From Monocercomonoides exilis (lineage: Eukaryota; Preaxostyla; Oxymonadida; Polymastigidae): a stretch of 64,000 nucleotides of DNA. Positions 47,701 through 58,006 of this stretch are shown piece after piece (the stretch's first letter is position 1; each line of letters begins with the position of its first letter). The notes beneath the pieces were generated by a model. It was not told where the DNA came from and made no database searches. It saw nothing but the letters and a program-made list of their open reading frames with translations. Location: NCBI GenBank assembly GCA_001643675.2, contig LSRY02000052.1, positions 558,001-622,000 of the forward strand. Direction: 5' to 3'. The position numbers and the translations under genes were made by a program.

Positions 47701-50700
47701 ATCTGAACAGTCAAGCATGACTGCAATTCCCGCAGAATCTCCAAAAGAACAATATTCTTTGGCAGCCCAGAGTTATCCGTCGGTCTCCTCAACTTCTGTA
47801 CCTGCTGTTCCATCCTCATACACTTCATCTGAGCATCCAATTACCTTAGAACTGAATAAGAATTCTTTAGCACAGCAAACATCTTATCTGCCTTCTTCGA
47901 CACAACCCACAACAGACAATTCAGTTCCAGATGGATGTTTCCCTGCGTCTCGCTCCAATGACGAAAGAAACGAGATCGTTCATAATCACTCATTAAATCA
48001 TCATCCTCATAATTACCAGCATTTGCCTGCTTATGCTACATATCCAGCCAACTCGGTGGAACAAACATCACCAAAAACGCAAATGAACCTTCAACTTCAT
48101 TCGCAACACATTCAATCTGTTCCGACCTCTGATTCTTTATCTGCATCTTCTTCATCTTTCACTCGCCCCAATATGTATTCCTCTGATACAATTGCTGCTT
48201 CAACACAGCTTGACTCTCAGCTTCTCACAGTCACAGCTGCACCTTCCCATCCAGCTAACATTCCAACAGCCATTCCGCCTCTTTCTTCGCCTGAAGCGCT
48301 TTTTGTTCTTCCAACAACATCCTCTCACAGCATCGAACCTTTCCTCATTCGCGAACCATCATCTACTTCGTCTTCCCTCCCAGCTGCTGATCAGCCGCAT
48401 TCTGTGTCTTCAGCACTTCCACACTTCCCTTCATACACACAAATTTCCGATGAACCCCCTCCAAAACAAAGCTTAGCACATCAGAAAGATTCGAACATTC
48501 ATCAGATAGAGAGCAATTCAGATGGTTTAACACAAGCAGCTCAACCTGAGTCTCCAAAGAAGCTTAATTCTACTGATCATACACCAAATAGAAAGCGCAG
48601 AACATCCAAAAGATCCTCCAGCAGACATCATCGACATGCTCACTCAACGACACGAGACCCAAAAGAAAAGGAGCAAATGCCTCGTGTTCTTTCGCAACCT
48701 TCTTCTCCAACGAAGCAAGCTGTTCCAGAGACTTTCAATCATCAAGAATCGCATCAAAGGAGTGATCGAGAAACAGAAATTGAAAGAACCACAAAAAAAC
48801 AGACTTCTTCTTCTCCTTCAAAGAATAAACTTCGATCAAAATCGCCTGAAATTTCAGCATCATTTTTACCATCTTTACAAAAAAAAGAGACGATCGTCGA
48901 TTCTTCTTTGGCAGGCAATCCAGCGACTTCAAGCACCTTGAGGCATCAATCAAATCCAGACCACATACGAATCTTGAATGCAGTTATCCCGATGATGGGA
49001 GACCTCGCTGTCAATTCACCTGCTGACCCTTCTCTCGATATGTCAACGCAAAGTGCAGCTTCCACCAATTCTGGTTTGTCTCCTCACTCGCTCGCATCTT
49101 CGCTCGCCTCTCTTTCCCCGTTCATAGGATCGCTTCCCGAGACCACTGCCTTCACACAGCATGTATTCCTACAGCTTCTGAATGCTCTATTTGCAGAAGA
49201 TATTCCACCTGCAACACAAATCGGTAATGTTGATGCGATGTGCGGAATCCATGTGATGGAAGAGTTGGAGACTCTGTGCATCGAGAAGAGGAGAAGAGGA
49301 GAAGAGAAACTTGAAAAGAAGGAAGAAGACGAAAGGACGGTGAGCCAAAAAGATATACACAAAATGGAACCCACATGTTTTGGAGCTCGACTGATGAATG
49401 TATTACTTGATATTTCTGAGGTCAATGCAATTAGCAAACCATGGGCGCATCCTCTTTCAGGATCAAGGCCAACTGATAATATTCATCTTCCACACGAAAC
49501 TCGTTCACAAAAATCTCATTCAAATGTTGTCTCTCCATTTTCTTCTCCCAAAAGACAGAGGAGATTAAATGCATCATCTGCATCACCCCCACAACGTCTC
49601 CGTCAGGTGAATTCAACAGATGAAGAACCAAAAATGATAGCATCGCTGAGACGGTCTGTCGCATCGTCAAAGACATCGTTCATTAACCAAGGTCAAGCTT
49701 CAGCAGAAGCATCGGCCACTTCTTCGTCTTTTGATGATTTTGGTGAAGAAGAAAAGCACCGCTGGTGTCTCACTCTGCTTTCATCGCTCTTGCTGCTATG
49801 GCTAATACCAATGCTACACAAGAATAGACGATCAGATGCTTGGACAGAGCTGAAAGCGTCAGAAACTGACAGCATTTCTTCATCTTTCACACCTTTCACT
49901 GAGCGATCGATCTCTTCGGATGCAAGCTCTGCCTCTGAGCAAAAGACGGAGAAAGATGACTGCAACGAATTATTGTGTATTTGCTTAGAAAGGATTAACA
50001 ATTGCATTCAGTACGCGCCTTCTGGGCTTGTTATTCCTGAATTTTTCCACAATCACGGTATCGCTTTCATTTCACCTCTTCTTCTTCACTCTCGAAAGCC
50101 AACAAGCACATCAACATCTTTTCATTCCACTTCATTCATTTCATCTCTCCGAATTGTCAGAAAGGCTTCTTTGATCCTTCTCTCACTGGCACGTTTTACG
50201 CAACCTTCTTTGACTCTTCCTCCACCGCTTCTTCCTTCAGCATCGTTTGCATCGTCATCGTCTTCCTCTCATTCTTCTTCGTATTTTCTTGCTACCTGTT
50301 CATCTGCCTGGCTCCAAACTCTTCTTTATCGTTGCCTCCACCGTTGCTTACGATATAACTTTTCTGTTGAGTCAGAAGTAGCACCTTCTCAGGAACATGA
50401 GAACATTGGATCTCAATCCAAATTAATGCTTTCTAATGGTTACGGCGAAGCTTCATTTGATGAATCAGCTAGCCAGTTGAATGATGACATCATTAAGTCG
50501 CTGTGCATCATCATTGAAAGAACGACAAAGTCTCATGAAATTGTGCGTACTCTCCCGACTAGAAGCAGATTGTTGCGGCTTTTGTCAGAATATCTCAGGG
50601 TAATTGAACACAATACAAGAAATACACAAAATTGCAGTGAATCTCTTTCCAGAGAGCAGACTCTGCTTCTTGCTAATCTAAGGTCCATCATTCGTAATCT

Positions 50701-50716
50701 CACTCTTTTAGATTAA
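44732..50716 (+). CDS. Large acidic coiled-coil protein, unknown
   Basis: A single uninterrupted frame of 1994 codons from the first ATG (MSSNARLTHST; the frame is open a few codons further upstream). Order of regions: Ser/Pro/Thr-rich N-terminus to about 290; Lys/Glu-rich to 380; an extremely acidic stretch of Asp/Glu from about 384 to 460 and again to 560; a long coiled coil from about 570 to 905 (EELRETLRRKEEALDKREK, EELNEKLQAMQKRSG, TEQIANLQQKLSTTQ); a Ser/Pro/Gln/His-rich linker from 905 to 1450; then a helical C-terminal part with hydrophobic helices (HVFLQLLNALFAED, CLTLLSSLLLLWLIP, LLCICLERINNCIQYAPSG) that may be an armadillo/HEAT-like domain. No catalytic motif or signal peptide. 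A cytoskeletal or centrosomal scaffold is a reasonable guess, but I do not recognise the family. Confidence 0.8.
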   Translation: MSSNARLTHSTPVGPNSSFNISPPKDPASLDADYHNEPTFSPQVLNGLHRSQNQTPTSRASFPGGMTTPATPSSFWGGSLEDFEVSRVSLSSVKTPETSNARVITMSPVSTYSTNYPFDGSSLTTGIQKDITHPSKQPLPPTSILPPKLPPIDFERDEIYFPKEELSHFPSPLKEADDHNYDILGESPANTIYSSPSQTKNKSNEHSKILQPSRDVSSPEKSVRDKDDKINDNSHEPKSTSFSDAHVKPSDTNGFEMAYIGERKNEGQNVLHQKNPEMLMSHEDIASIKSKASYSNSEKDVSAFEDGGKIRKKAKKHSKKNENEKSLGLKNERKHCENKKPVEGKEEEENSDENISELKNNHLNKVKIGAKIKHRKNISQYKDKSEEDEAEPEEEEKDEEEKTEKEDNNEGDEDYTDDYIDDDDDDDEKEDDANEEEEEEEEEDEDNDDEEDEDDEMEEEETNKSEYGSQHDSSENKEDEADETEEEEDDDDQSATEETNGKSEVEDSKDETDEESDADTFTNDDNDDNENREYESSDEKAESIKSKNAKRKRKNNRENESFLEKSVRLRRNGKKKEAVMELFLAEVDELRETLRRKEEALDKREKMLKTQEIKQKNAKEKAERREKDNEPNILKSKLEDENEPEKEEKRKTTKAENELDEITQQVIEDTIKSAEAEWREERQLLNDSFEEELRKKNEELQKVKSQLKKEKANGERMKQWVDTLKKEKKAAVQEKEELNEKLQAMQKRSGVLERTVNVMKKEKKEKEEEVKKNEEERIREKESIRREMERMKATLRDKTKEDNLLRQEQQQDIEAKAKEIKELRKRMQEQTEQIANLQQKLSTTQHQKDELLRFLMKKEEQEKKEKQEAIMRIATEENEQRNEQKKVLERNEMEKDGSDSSSSAAVPQSEVEKSTQCTQTDFPENVQPEKKRKVTFQQNSSQPQFESNAIEASTAGTTSDAELSVPCSPPFSSFASSPTCKQPHFQLQQSSEQSSMTAIPAESPKEQYSLAAQSYPSVSSTSVPAVPSSYTSSEHPITLELNKNSLAQQTSYLPSSTQPTTDNSVPDGCFPASRSNDERNEIVHNHSLNHHPHNYQHLPAYATYPANSVEQTSPKTQMNLQLHSQHIQSVPTSDSLSASSSSFTRPNMYSSDTIAASTQLDSQLLTVTAAPSHPANIPTAIPPLSSPEALFVLPTTSSHSIEPFLIREPSSTSSSLPAADQPHSVSSALPHFPSYTQISDEPPPKQSLAHQKDSNIHQIESNSDGLTQAAQPESPKKLNSTDHTPNRKRRTSKRSSSRHHRHAHSTTRDPKEKEQMPRVLSQPSSPTKQAVPETFNHQESHQRSDRETEIERTTKKQTSSSPSKNKLRSKSPEISASFLPSLQKKETIVDSSLAGNPATSSTLRHQSNPDHIRILNAVIPMMGDLAVNSPADPSLDMSTQSAASTNSGLSPHSLASSLASLSPFIGSLPETTAFTQHVFLQLLNALFAEDIPPATQIGNVDAMCGIHVMEELETLCIEKRRRGEEKLEKKEEDERTVSQKDIHKMEPTCFGARLMNVLLDISEVNAISKPWAHPLSGSRPTDNIHLPHETRSQKSHSNVVSPFSSPKRQRRLNASSASPPQRLRQVNSTDEEPKMIASLRRSVASSKTSFINQGQASAEASATSSSFDDFGEEEKHRWCLTLLSSLLLLWLIPMLHKNRRSDAWTELKASETDSISSSFTPFTERSISSDASSASEQKTEKDDCNELLCICLERINNCIQYAPSGLVIPEFFHNHGIAFISPLLLHSRKPTSTSTSFHSTSFISSLRIVRKASLILLSLARFTQPSLTLPPPLLPSASFASSSSSSHSSSYFLATCSSAWLQTLLYRCLHRCLRYNFSVESEVAPSQEHENIGSQSKLMLSNGYGEASFDESASQLNDDIIKSLCIIIERTTKSHEIVRTLPTRSRLLRLLSEYLRVIEHNTRNTQNCSESLSREQTLLLANLRSIIRNLTLLD

Positions 50717-50848
50717 TAATGCTTCAAACAAAATTGCCCAAACTTTTCAAATAACTGAGAAGAGTTTTTTTTACTTCAATAATAATACATAAAAAGATGA
50801 AATGGAATTCATATTTGAATTTTTTATGGAAAAAAATCCATGAAATGT

Positions 50849-51417
50849 TTAAATGTGATCCTAGAATTGAAGTGTTCAAGTGGATTTGTGAGATGTTTTC
50901 TCAAAGAATATAGCACAAAATACAAATGCAAAGAATATATAAAGCAGCATACATGTTGCTTTGGAAGACTATGCTTTATTATTCGAGATGCAGCAGCAGT
51001 GTCCAGATTTGAATGAGACAACTGAGGAAACACTTTATAAATGATATGTTTTAATATTGCATTCAACAATAATTCAATAATATTTGTTTCAGACCTCTTT
51101 GAGAGTGGGGATCCTGCCTCTGCAAGCGAATGAAAGCTCTTTGTACATCTTTTTGCCGCGGATCAAGTATCGTTGCTTCAAGTTCACGTCCATCCAAATG
51201 CAATAGCACTTTTAAATATATACTTATATATATAAATTGATTGATGATGCAAACTGTCTGTAAGCGACAAAATTGTCTCTGCCTTCAAAAGATTCAAGTG
51301 AGCTTGATCAAGAGATGAAGCCGATTGAATTAGTGCATCATCTTGTAGAAACGAGCTTGTTTTTTCAAGTTCAGAAAGATATTTTGTTGCATCAGAAAAA
51401 GAAAACGAACTTGACAT
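50849..51417 (-). CDS. Hypothetical 122-aa protein, four exons
   Basis: Exons 51417-51255, 51208-51095, 51032-50953 and 50860-50849 join in phase across GT..AG introns of 46-92 nt, giving 122 residues. The first exon gives MSSSFSFSDATKYLSELEK with a helical, Leu-rich continuation (AHLNLLKAETILSLTD); the second is LDGRELEATILDPRQKDVQRAFIRLQRQ; the third has SNLDTAAASRIIKHSLPKQ. The final 12-nt exon (DHI, TAA) is the weakest part; another acceptor 50 nt upstream would give a slightly different short end. I do not recognise the family. It diverges from CHMP5 with 163 bp between starts. Confidence 0.55.
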
Positions 51418-51580
51418 TCATAAATTTTTTATAATTTTTATTATTTTTGAAAATTTTTTTATTTCAAACAAGATGTATTTCGTTAAATAAATAACATTTT
51501 TGATTGTCTAGTTCATAATGAAATAAAAGATCAAAGAATCTATAATTATTTGATTTAGAGTGTTTTTCCAATCCTTCCAA

Positions 51581-52712
51581 ATGATGAAATTCTTTGGTTT
51601 TGCAATTTTTGTATTTTTCGTTTTTCTAAAAGCATTGTTTCGCAAATATAAAGGAAAATCCACTCCAAAAGAAACAAAATCTCTGGGGGAAATTACAGCT
51701 GGGGTTTGTTGCATTTTCGTGTTCTTATTGCAATAATCTTATCAATAAGCTATCTCAAAGGGAAAGTTATCTTGAAGCTGAAATAGAAAAAAAGAACAAA
51801 TGCATAAATGATATTAAAGTAAAAATGCAACAAACAAATTCACAACAACTGAAAGCTCAATTAAAAAATCAGGCTTTACCACTTTTGAAGCAAAGAAAAA
51901 CGTTTGATGTTAAAATGATTATAATTTTGTTCAATTAATTGTTCCGATGTATTGTATAGACTTGAATCACAACTTAATGCATTACGAGTTTGAAATATTA
52001 TTTTATAATGAAAAATTGTTGATTCACTTTGATTCAAGACTCAAAACATGACTATTTCCTCTGTGCAATACTCCACTGAAAGCGCACAAGCTGCTGCTGA
52101 AACAGTTTGTAAATGTCTTGGATTTTCATTTTTTGCACATATACTTTTTATAAATTAGATGTCTGCTCTCAAAGTTGCTCAAAAGGAAATGGAAAAGCAA
52201 TTTAAGTCATTTTCACCAGATAAAATGGAAGTTTGGCGATTTTTAATTTAATTTATTTTTTGACTAAGCATTATAAATGTGAAGAAAATGCTAGACAAAA
52301 TGTCTGGTATGCTTGAAAGAACTGAAGAAATAAATGAAATAATCGGAAGATCATACGACACAGACGTATTTGTTGATGAATCGGAATTAGATGCAGAACT
52401 TGAAATGATGGGGGATGAACTTTTAATGGATACAGGATCCGTGCCCTCTTTGCTGTCTGCTGAAATTGATGGTTCATCCAGCAATGCTGCTTCATCGCCT
52501 GAAGATGGCAGCAATGGTGGAGATGGAAGTCATAGTGGTAGCTCTGGAGGAGGAGGAGGAGGAGGAAGTGGTGACGGAGGTGCTGCATGTGGAGGTGGCC
52601 CACCTAAAGGTTTGTAGATAATAAAAATGTATTTGCTTTTATTTGATGTGCACATATTTATTTGATAGATGTAATTGATCAAGAGTTGCAAAATCTCAGC
52701 CTTCAATTGTAA
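51581..52712 (+). CDS. CHMP5: Charged multivesicular body protein 5 (CHMP5/VPS60), ESCRT-III
   Basis: CHMP5 is an ESCRT-III-type protein that binds LIP5/VTA1 and helps VPS4 disassemble polymers on endosomes. Eight exons, 51581-51596, 51633-51703, 51750-51901, 51960-51987, 52039-52104, 52159-52230, 52285-52609 and 52669-52712, join in phase to give 257 aa (human 219). The basic N-terminal half (ALFRKYKGK, LEAEIEKKN, QLKAQLKNQALPLLKQRK) matches the family's KALRVLKQKR. The acidic half has KVAQKEMEKQFKSFSPDKME, MLERTEEINEIIGRSYDTD and ESELDAELEMMGDELL, the typical CHMP5 block. An extra Ser/Gly-rich insert (SGGGGGGGSGDGG) precedes the LQNLSLQL end. Intron 1 would be only 36 nt; without it the start reads a hydrophobic GFAIFVFFVF that does not fit the family. 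Confidence 0.88.
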
Positions 52713-53450
52713 TTCACTTCAACTTCAAAAAAAATATATTTATCATTTTTATTTTTATTATTATTTTTTTGATTTGAGTTGTATTGATTTGATTTGATTT
52801 TTGTTTTGATTTTCTTCTTCTTTTGGTTTGGCTATTTGTTTTTAAGCTTATTGAACGAATGCTATTTTGAGGAATAAAATTGTCGATTTTTCAAAATAAC
52901 TTTTGAACATGTTTTATACAAATTTTATTGAGTAAAAATTCCAAATTTGAAAGATTATTATAATAGTAGTTAAGAAATTTTTTGAGTTCTTTTTTTTTAT
53001 ATTTTATAATTATATCTTTTTATTGCATAAAAGATTGATATGTTAAAATTTACGGCATCTTTTTATCAAAGGTTATTTTTTTTGAAATAAAAATAATTGC
53101 AAACACTTTTATTCATTTGATCCTTTACTATTCTAAAGTATTAAATTCCAAAAACAGACGAAATTTGTTTTATGAAAAGCAATGAACTTAAAAGTTATTT
53201 TCTTTTTTTCGATTCTAATTTCTGTTGGTTAGATCACAGAAGAAATACAAGAGCGGCATTCGTTTCCTCAAAAGTCAAGCCCTTGTTTCGTTATTCTTTA
53301 ATAAAAAACTGATTTTAGTTAAGCAAGGGAATAGGTGTTGGACTGCAATCTTTTCAATTTGTCGGATTATTAACGATATTTGAATAATTGCGATATTTTT
53401 TGTTTGATGGACTTTAAATAGTTAATTGGATATATCTTACAATAAATAAA
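52713..53450. other. Intergenic region, no gene seen
   Basis: Very AT-rich DNA with poly-T stretches. A slightly more GC-rich patch at 53220-53290 shows no ORF or hairpin I can support. Confidence 0.5.
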
Positions 53451-54938
53451 ATGAATTCATTAATTTATAACAGAACTGAAGATGAAATTCAAGAGCTGTC
53501 CCCTGTAAATAAGTTTTCAAGTTTGTTAATTTTCACAATTGTTTTAGAGGCACATATTTTTTGTACCAATTATTTTCTAAGAATTGTTCACTGAGCTGGA
53601 GTTTTGTGTTGAAATTGACCAGAAAGTTAAAATCGAAGAAATAAATGGACTTATGGAAGAGATAGGAAAAGAAGAATTTCGATATTTTTTCACAACAGAG
53701 CTGTTCAACAGAATAGACAAAATGATTGGAAAAAAGGAAAATATTAATGGAAACTGCACTTGCCTTGCTGAAGCATGTCGGGTATTTCAATATAATGAAG
53801 GGCATCCACAGTATTTTTTTTGATTATTCTTCATTGAGCAACAGATTTGAGAAGATGATTGCTGATGAAAATGAGAAGAAAGAAAGGAAAAATGAAAATC
53901 TACTGTTTGATCTTTGTGAATGTTATCTGATACTGAATGAAAACTTCGTTTCTGACGAATTGTTTACTGTTTGTTTTCGCAGCCTTCTTGTTGTTGCATC
54001 GAACAAAGAGGAAAACGAGGAAACACAAAAGGAAGTGGAAATGGCATTTCTTGCTTTGAGCTGCATTTTTGGATTTTGCGTATGAGAATTTCCGTTTAGC
54101 TTTTTGAGTTATTGTGTTTTCTTTTACTGACTTTAATTAGAAAACGCAAGAAGAACTTTTCAGGGAAAAAATCAAAGAAATTATCCACTTCCATCAGGAA
54201 CGTCACAATCTTACACGAATTACCCATCAATCGGCTTGGCAGTTTTTGATTAACCGGACTCCTTTCAAAGAAAGAAATTTGGAAGAAGTAATTGTGGATG
54301 AGCTACACTTTGCGAGAGAGGCAGCAAAAGAATTGAAAGAGCTATCGAAATCCATTGATTGGAAGAAAAAAAAGAAAAAAGTGGAAAAGATGAGAAAGAA
54401 GAGCTTTCTTTGTTGAGATGGCTTGTAACGCTTGTGAATTATTTTCTCTATTGTGGATCGAGGAACGAAGAATCTGAACTGCTTATTAACAGCATTATTC
54501 GAGTGTTCCGAGCAGCAAAGAATAATCACAGAGATATATGCAATCAATGCATTTATTCCTTGGGAAATGCAGCGATAAATAGATTTGTGAAGATTGATGC
54601 CTTACTGAAAGCCAAGGCAATTGATGTTGTTTTGGAGGAATTTCAGCAACAAACAGTGGATTACAAAATTGCGTATTACGGCTTGATGTTTTAAATGACA
54701 GTTTCAAGGCAATTGAAAGGAAAGGATAAAGACGAAAAAAGAAAGCAAAAAAAAAAAGAAAAGAAAAGAAAAAAAGAAAAGAAAAGAAAAGAAACAAAAA
54801 TGGAGTTACTTGAATAGATGGAAGAAGAAAGATACGATGATGTCATAGCATGCTTTCAAGAGATAATTAATTTTCTTCACAGTAAATTTTATAATTCTTT
54901 ATCATTGGATATTTCTGATTATTTTGTGAATGCTTGAG
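53451..54938 (+). pseudogene. Unknown helical (ARM-like) family, copy B, with several frame breaks
   Basis: This is a paralogue of the gene at 15.8-17.0 kb. Exon 1 is 53451-53520 (MNSLIYNRTEDEIQELSP), exon 2 is 53582-54079, exon 3 starts at 54141. The frame shifts at the A6 run 53730-53735 (the family alignment continues in the next frame, LLKHVGYF) and again at the A-rich run 54366-54380. A TAA at 54692-54694 and a TAG near 54815 interrupt the end. The last homologous block, MEEERYDDVIACFQ, begins at 54818. Conserved blocks shared with copy A are EKMI.DE..K...NEN..FDLCECYL and LFREKIKEIIHFHQE, and the exon 2/3 boundary sits at the same place. Two breaks lie in A homopolymers, so assembly errors remain possible, but the extra stops favour real decay. 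Confidence 0.65.
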
Positions 54939-57620
54939 GAAATGATAAGTTATTTGGTTTGCAACAAAATAATATGTAGATAAATATTGCTTTGTTTGCG
55001 TTTTGCGAGCAGAAGTATAAATGTTTCAAAGCCATTTTTTCAACATATCTTTGATTGAAACTTAACAACAAAAAAATATGAAAAATACAAATGGTTGTTC
55101 ATTTGTTTTTTTTTTTATTTATTCAAAAATCTTCTTTAAATGAATTGTTTCTTTCTTGAAAAAAAAATTCACCTTTTATTTGTTCTGTGAATATCTTTAA
55201 CAACGTTTTCTGCGCATTTTCATGATAAATGTATTTTTCTTTATGCTTCCTGTGCTTTCTCCAACCCCGAATAATTTTATAAAAATTGAAGAATGAAAGG
55301 GAAATGTATCGAGTGTGACTGTAATGCATGTATTTAATGAGAATAAAATGAAGAAGAATCCTGAGGATGAGAAATTGCAATTAAAATACAATTATAATAA
55401 TAATAAGCTGTAAATGCTTCTCATTTGAAAAGCATTCCCTCCAATTCCTTACGAGGTTGATTTGTGTCTCAGAAAGGAAAAAACTACGTAAGATAATGCT
55501 TTCAATCACTCATTTTCTCTGGAAAACAGCAACAGACTTTCTGTCGATCACTGCTAACTGATTTTCCGGCTTTCCGAAAGGCAGCATCCGTGATGCTTCT
55601 GTGTTATTTTGGATTTCCCCTCCTTTGATCTCCCTGCGATTGTAGAACGTATCATTAGCTTCTTTAACAAAAAAAAACTGTGTTTTCAAAAATATCTTTT
55701 CTTCTTTTTCTTATAAAACGATTTCGCCCTTCTTTCATTTATTTCCTTGTTGTTGGTCTTCCGTTTTAACTTAAACTAGGTTTGGTTGTTTTACAAAGAA
55801 CAGTCAAGTGTGCTGAAGATGAACAAACTTGGATATGCTCTTTTCTGATGAAATGCGAATTTGTTGAAAGATATATGAGTAATTGCAATTCGCAACTTTA
55901 GTTGGAGTTGAAGCGCTAACCGTAGGAAAGTTAATATGGACTGCAGGTGCTCGGAAAAAGATTAATATCAGCTTCAAAGTGATTTTCCGAGTTGATCAAA
56001 ATTTAAGTTGCAAGCCTATTTGAACGATTGAAATTGTTTTTCGTTTTTTATAGCAAATAAAGCACAATTAAGTTGTCCTGAGCAATAACATTCATGAAAA
56101 TTTCCGAGAATTTTGGTAGTAATCGGTCTGAGTATCATTATATGTCAGAAATTATAAAAACTTAAAATCTCTAAAAATAGGCATAGTTCAACATCCAGAA
56201 AATCACGTCAAAATAAGCATACATTGTTTATTCAAGAAGTGCATTTTCATTGTCCAACGTTGAAATTATTGCAACTCTCAAATACTCCAGATTAAAAGAA
56301 TTTTCACGCAGTTATGATGAAAGGTCCAGGATTTTTAGCGTTGAATAATTGTCTAATATGACCCAGATATTCCAAATGGTAATTCGAGGAGGAACAAAAG
56401 TGTCTGTTCTTCAAACAAAACGGGTTTATAATGAATGCAAAGGAAAAGTAATAATAAAATCGCTCAAACTGGTTATATGCAATGTAGTTGTAAATAACAT
56501 GCAGATGACTACTCAAATATTCAACTAATTAGCAAAACGTCATCATCTAATTAGCGGTGCTGTTGTTTTCACATAATGAAGAAATGTAGTATGTAACATG
56601 ATCATAATTTTCATCAAAATGAATTCTTGATAAAAACATTTCATTTTCACAAGAAAAACTCTTTTCAAAAAGTGGAAGATGACATTGTATGGATTTTTGA
56701 CCATTTATGATTTGCTGAATAGAAAATTCTCATTTTAATTTGAACTTGAAATATGTTCAATTATTTTAGCCTGGCTATTGTAAAGATAAATGAGAGTATT
56801 GGTAAAGGGGTCATGCCTGAGAAGGACGGATTAGACGAATCCGAGTTATCAGAGGGCTGTGCGTCTCAGAGTGTTTTGTTTGCACGATTTACTGAGGCTT
56901 AACTCTGAATATTGTCCAATTAAAAAATTTTGACTAAGTAGGAAACGAAAAAAAAGTCCGTCTAAATTATTAACCCCACAAGTTAATGTTTTAAAATTCA
57001 TAGATATTCTCTTAAACCTTTTGAAGGGTTTTTAACGTATGAATGATTGAATATAAAAACATTGAAAAAAACTTTAACGACGGATGATTGGAAAGCCTTA
57101 ATAATACCATGGATGAAGTACTACCCCCCAAATTAATTTTGGGAAAGGAAAAAATAAATGGGAATTTGAGGGAATCCAATGTGGGAAAAAGTCATAAAGG
57201 ATGAAACTTTTTTGAATCAAAAATAAATAATTTCAAAAAATAAGTTTCTATTCTTCTTTTAAAGGAGTTGAAAGAAACATTTTCAAAAAGATGATGATAT
57301 TAATCAAACAGATTAAGTCAAAACTTTTTTAAAGTTAATTTTTGAGTCAAAAAAATTGACACAAGTCAAATGAAAAATTGGGTCAAAATTGACCAAAAGT
57401 TAAAAATGTTTCTGACTGCAACAAATGAGAAGAAAGAAACATTTTCAAAGATGATGAAAGCATGTGCTAATCAAGTTCGATATGGTTGCACATTGTTAAA
57501 GTCATCATTTCTTTGAAGTATTTTTGACTCAAAAAAAGACACTTTCAAAAAAAGTTTCTAACTCCAAAAATAGAAAAAAAAGGGGAAAAATTAAGGAATA
57601 AGTAAGAAACAGGCACGTGG
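54939..57620. other. Gene-free region
   Basis: No gene was supported. At 56795-56880 there is a modestly GC-richer patch (GGTAAAGGGGTCATGCC..., with the small hairpin GGATTAGACGAATCC) whose nature is unknown; it does not fold as a tRNA by eye. From about 57240 to 57590, short repeats such as GAAAGAAACATTTTCAAA and AAGTCAAA recur. Confidence 0.45.
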
Positions 57621-58006
57621 GGTGGGGGCCGCGCGACAAACGCGGCAAAAGGGCGGGGAGCGTAAGCGACCGAACTTTTGCCGTGTGGCGCGTCGGCCAT
57701 TGGGTGGGACTCTTTCCAATCAGAAAAGGCCTTTATTTTCTTTGATTTGACACCACCAAATTGTTCCTCTTGCTATGTTCAAATATGAAGGTTTTCAAAT
57801 TTTTGTTGAAAATTTTTGCCCCTCCCCCCTCGAAATCCTAAAAGTTTATCTTTTATTCTTTTTTTATAAACTTTATGTGATTTTCTTCTTTTTTTCGCGA
57901 GATGGATGAATATCTGCGCGCAGGAATGATGTGCGCAGATTTCATCCAGCGAGCGCTACCGGAGCAGTAGCGCGAGTGATGTGACCCTGACCTCGCGGTT
58001 AGCGAG
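57621..58006. repeat. GC-rich hairpin cluster
   Basis: Two GC-rich blocks interrupt extremely AT-rich DNA. The first has GCGGCAAAAG (57642-57651) pairing with CTTTTGCCGT (57675-57684), extended by GGCCG/CGGCC arms. The second has TGGATGAA + ATCTGCGC (57903-57919) pairing with GCGCAGAT + TTCATCCA (57933-57948); GCGCTAC/GTAGCGC (57953-57959 and 57967-57973); and an enclosing CGCGAG/CTCGCG (57896-57901 and 57992-57997), with an alternative CTCGC/GCGAG hairpin at 57992-58006. The nested stems resemble a multibranched RNA or a cruciform-rich transposon end. No ORF crosses it. Confidence 0.7.

Noticed and set aside
55123-55391. Minus-strand ORFs of 64 and 85 aa
   Set aside because: AT-rich DNA, no splice partners or conserved features found.
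56795-56880. Possible tRNA
   Set aside because: It has a small hairpin and GC-richer DNA, but I could not form a cloverleaf with proper acceptor and TPsiC arms.
57621-58006. Bacterial contamination as source of the GC-rich block
   Set aside because: The block is short, without ORFs, and embedded on both sides in AT-rich DNA of the same kind as the rest.
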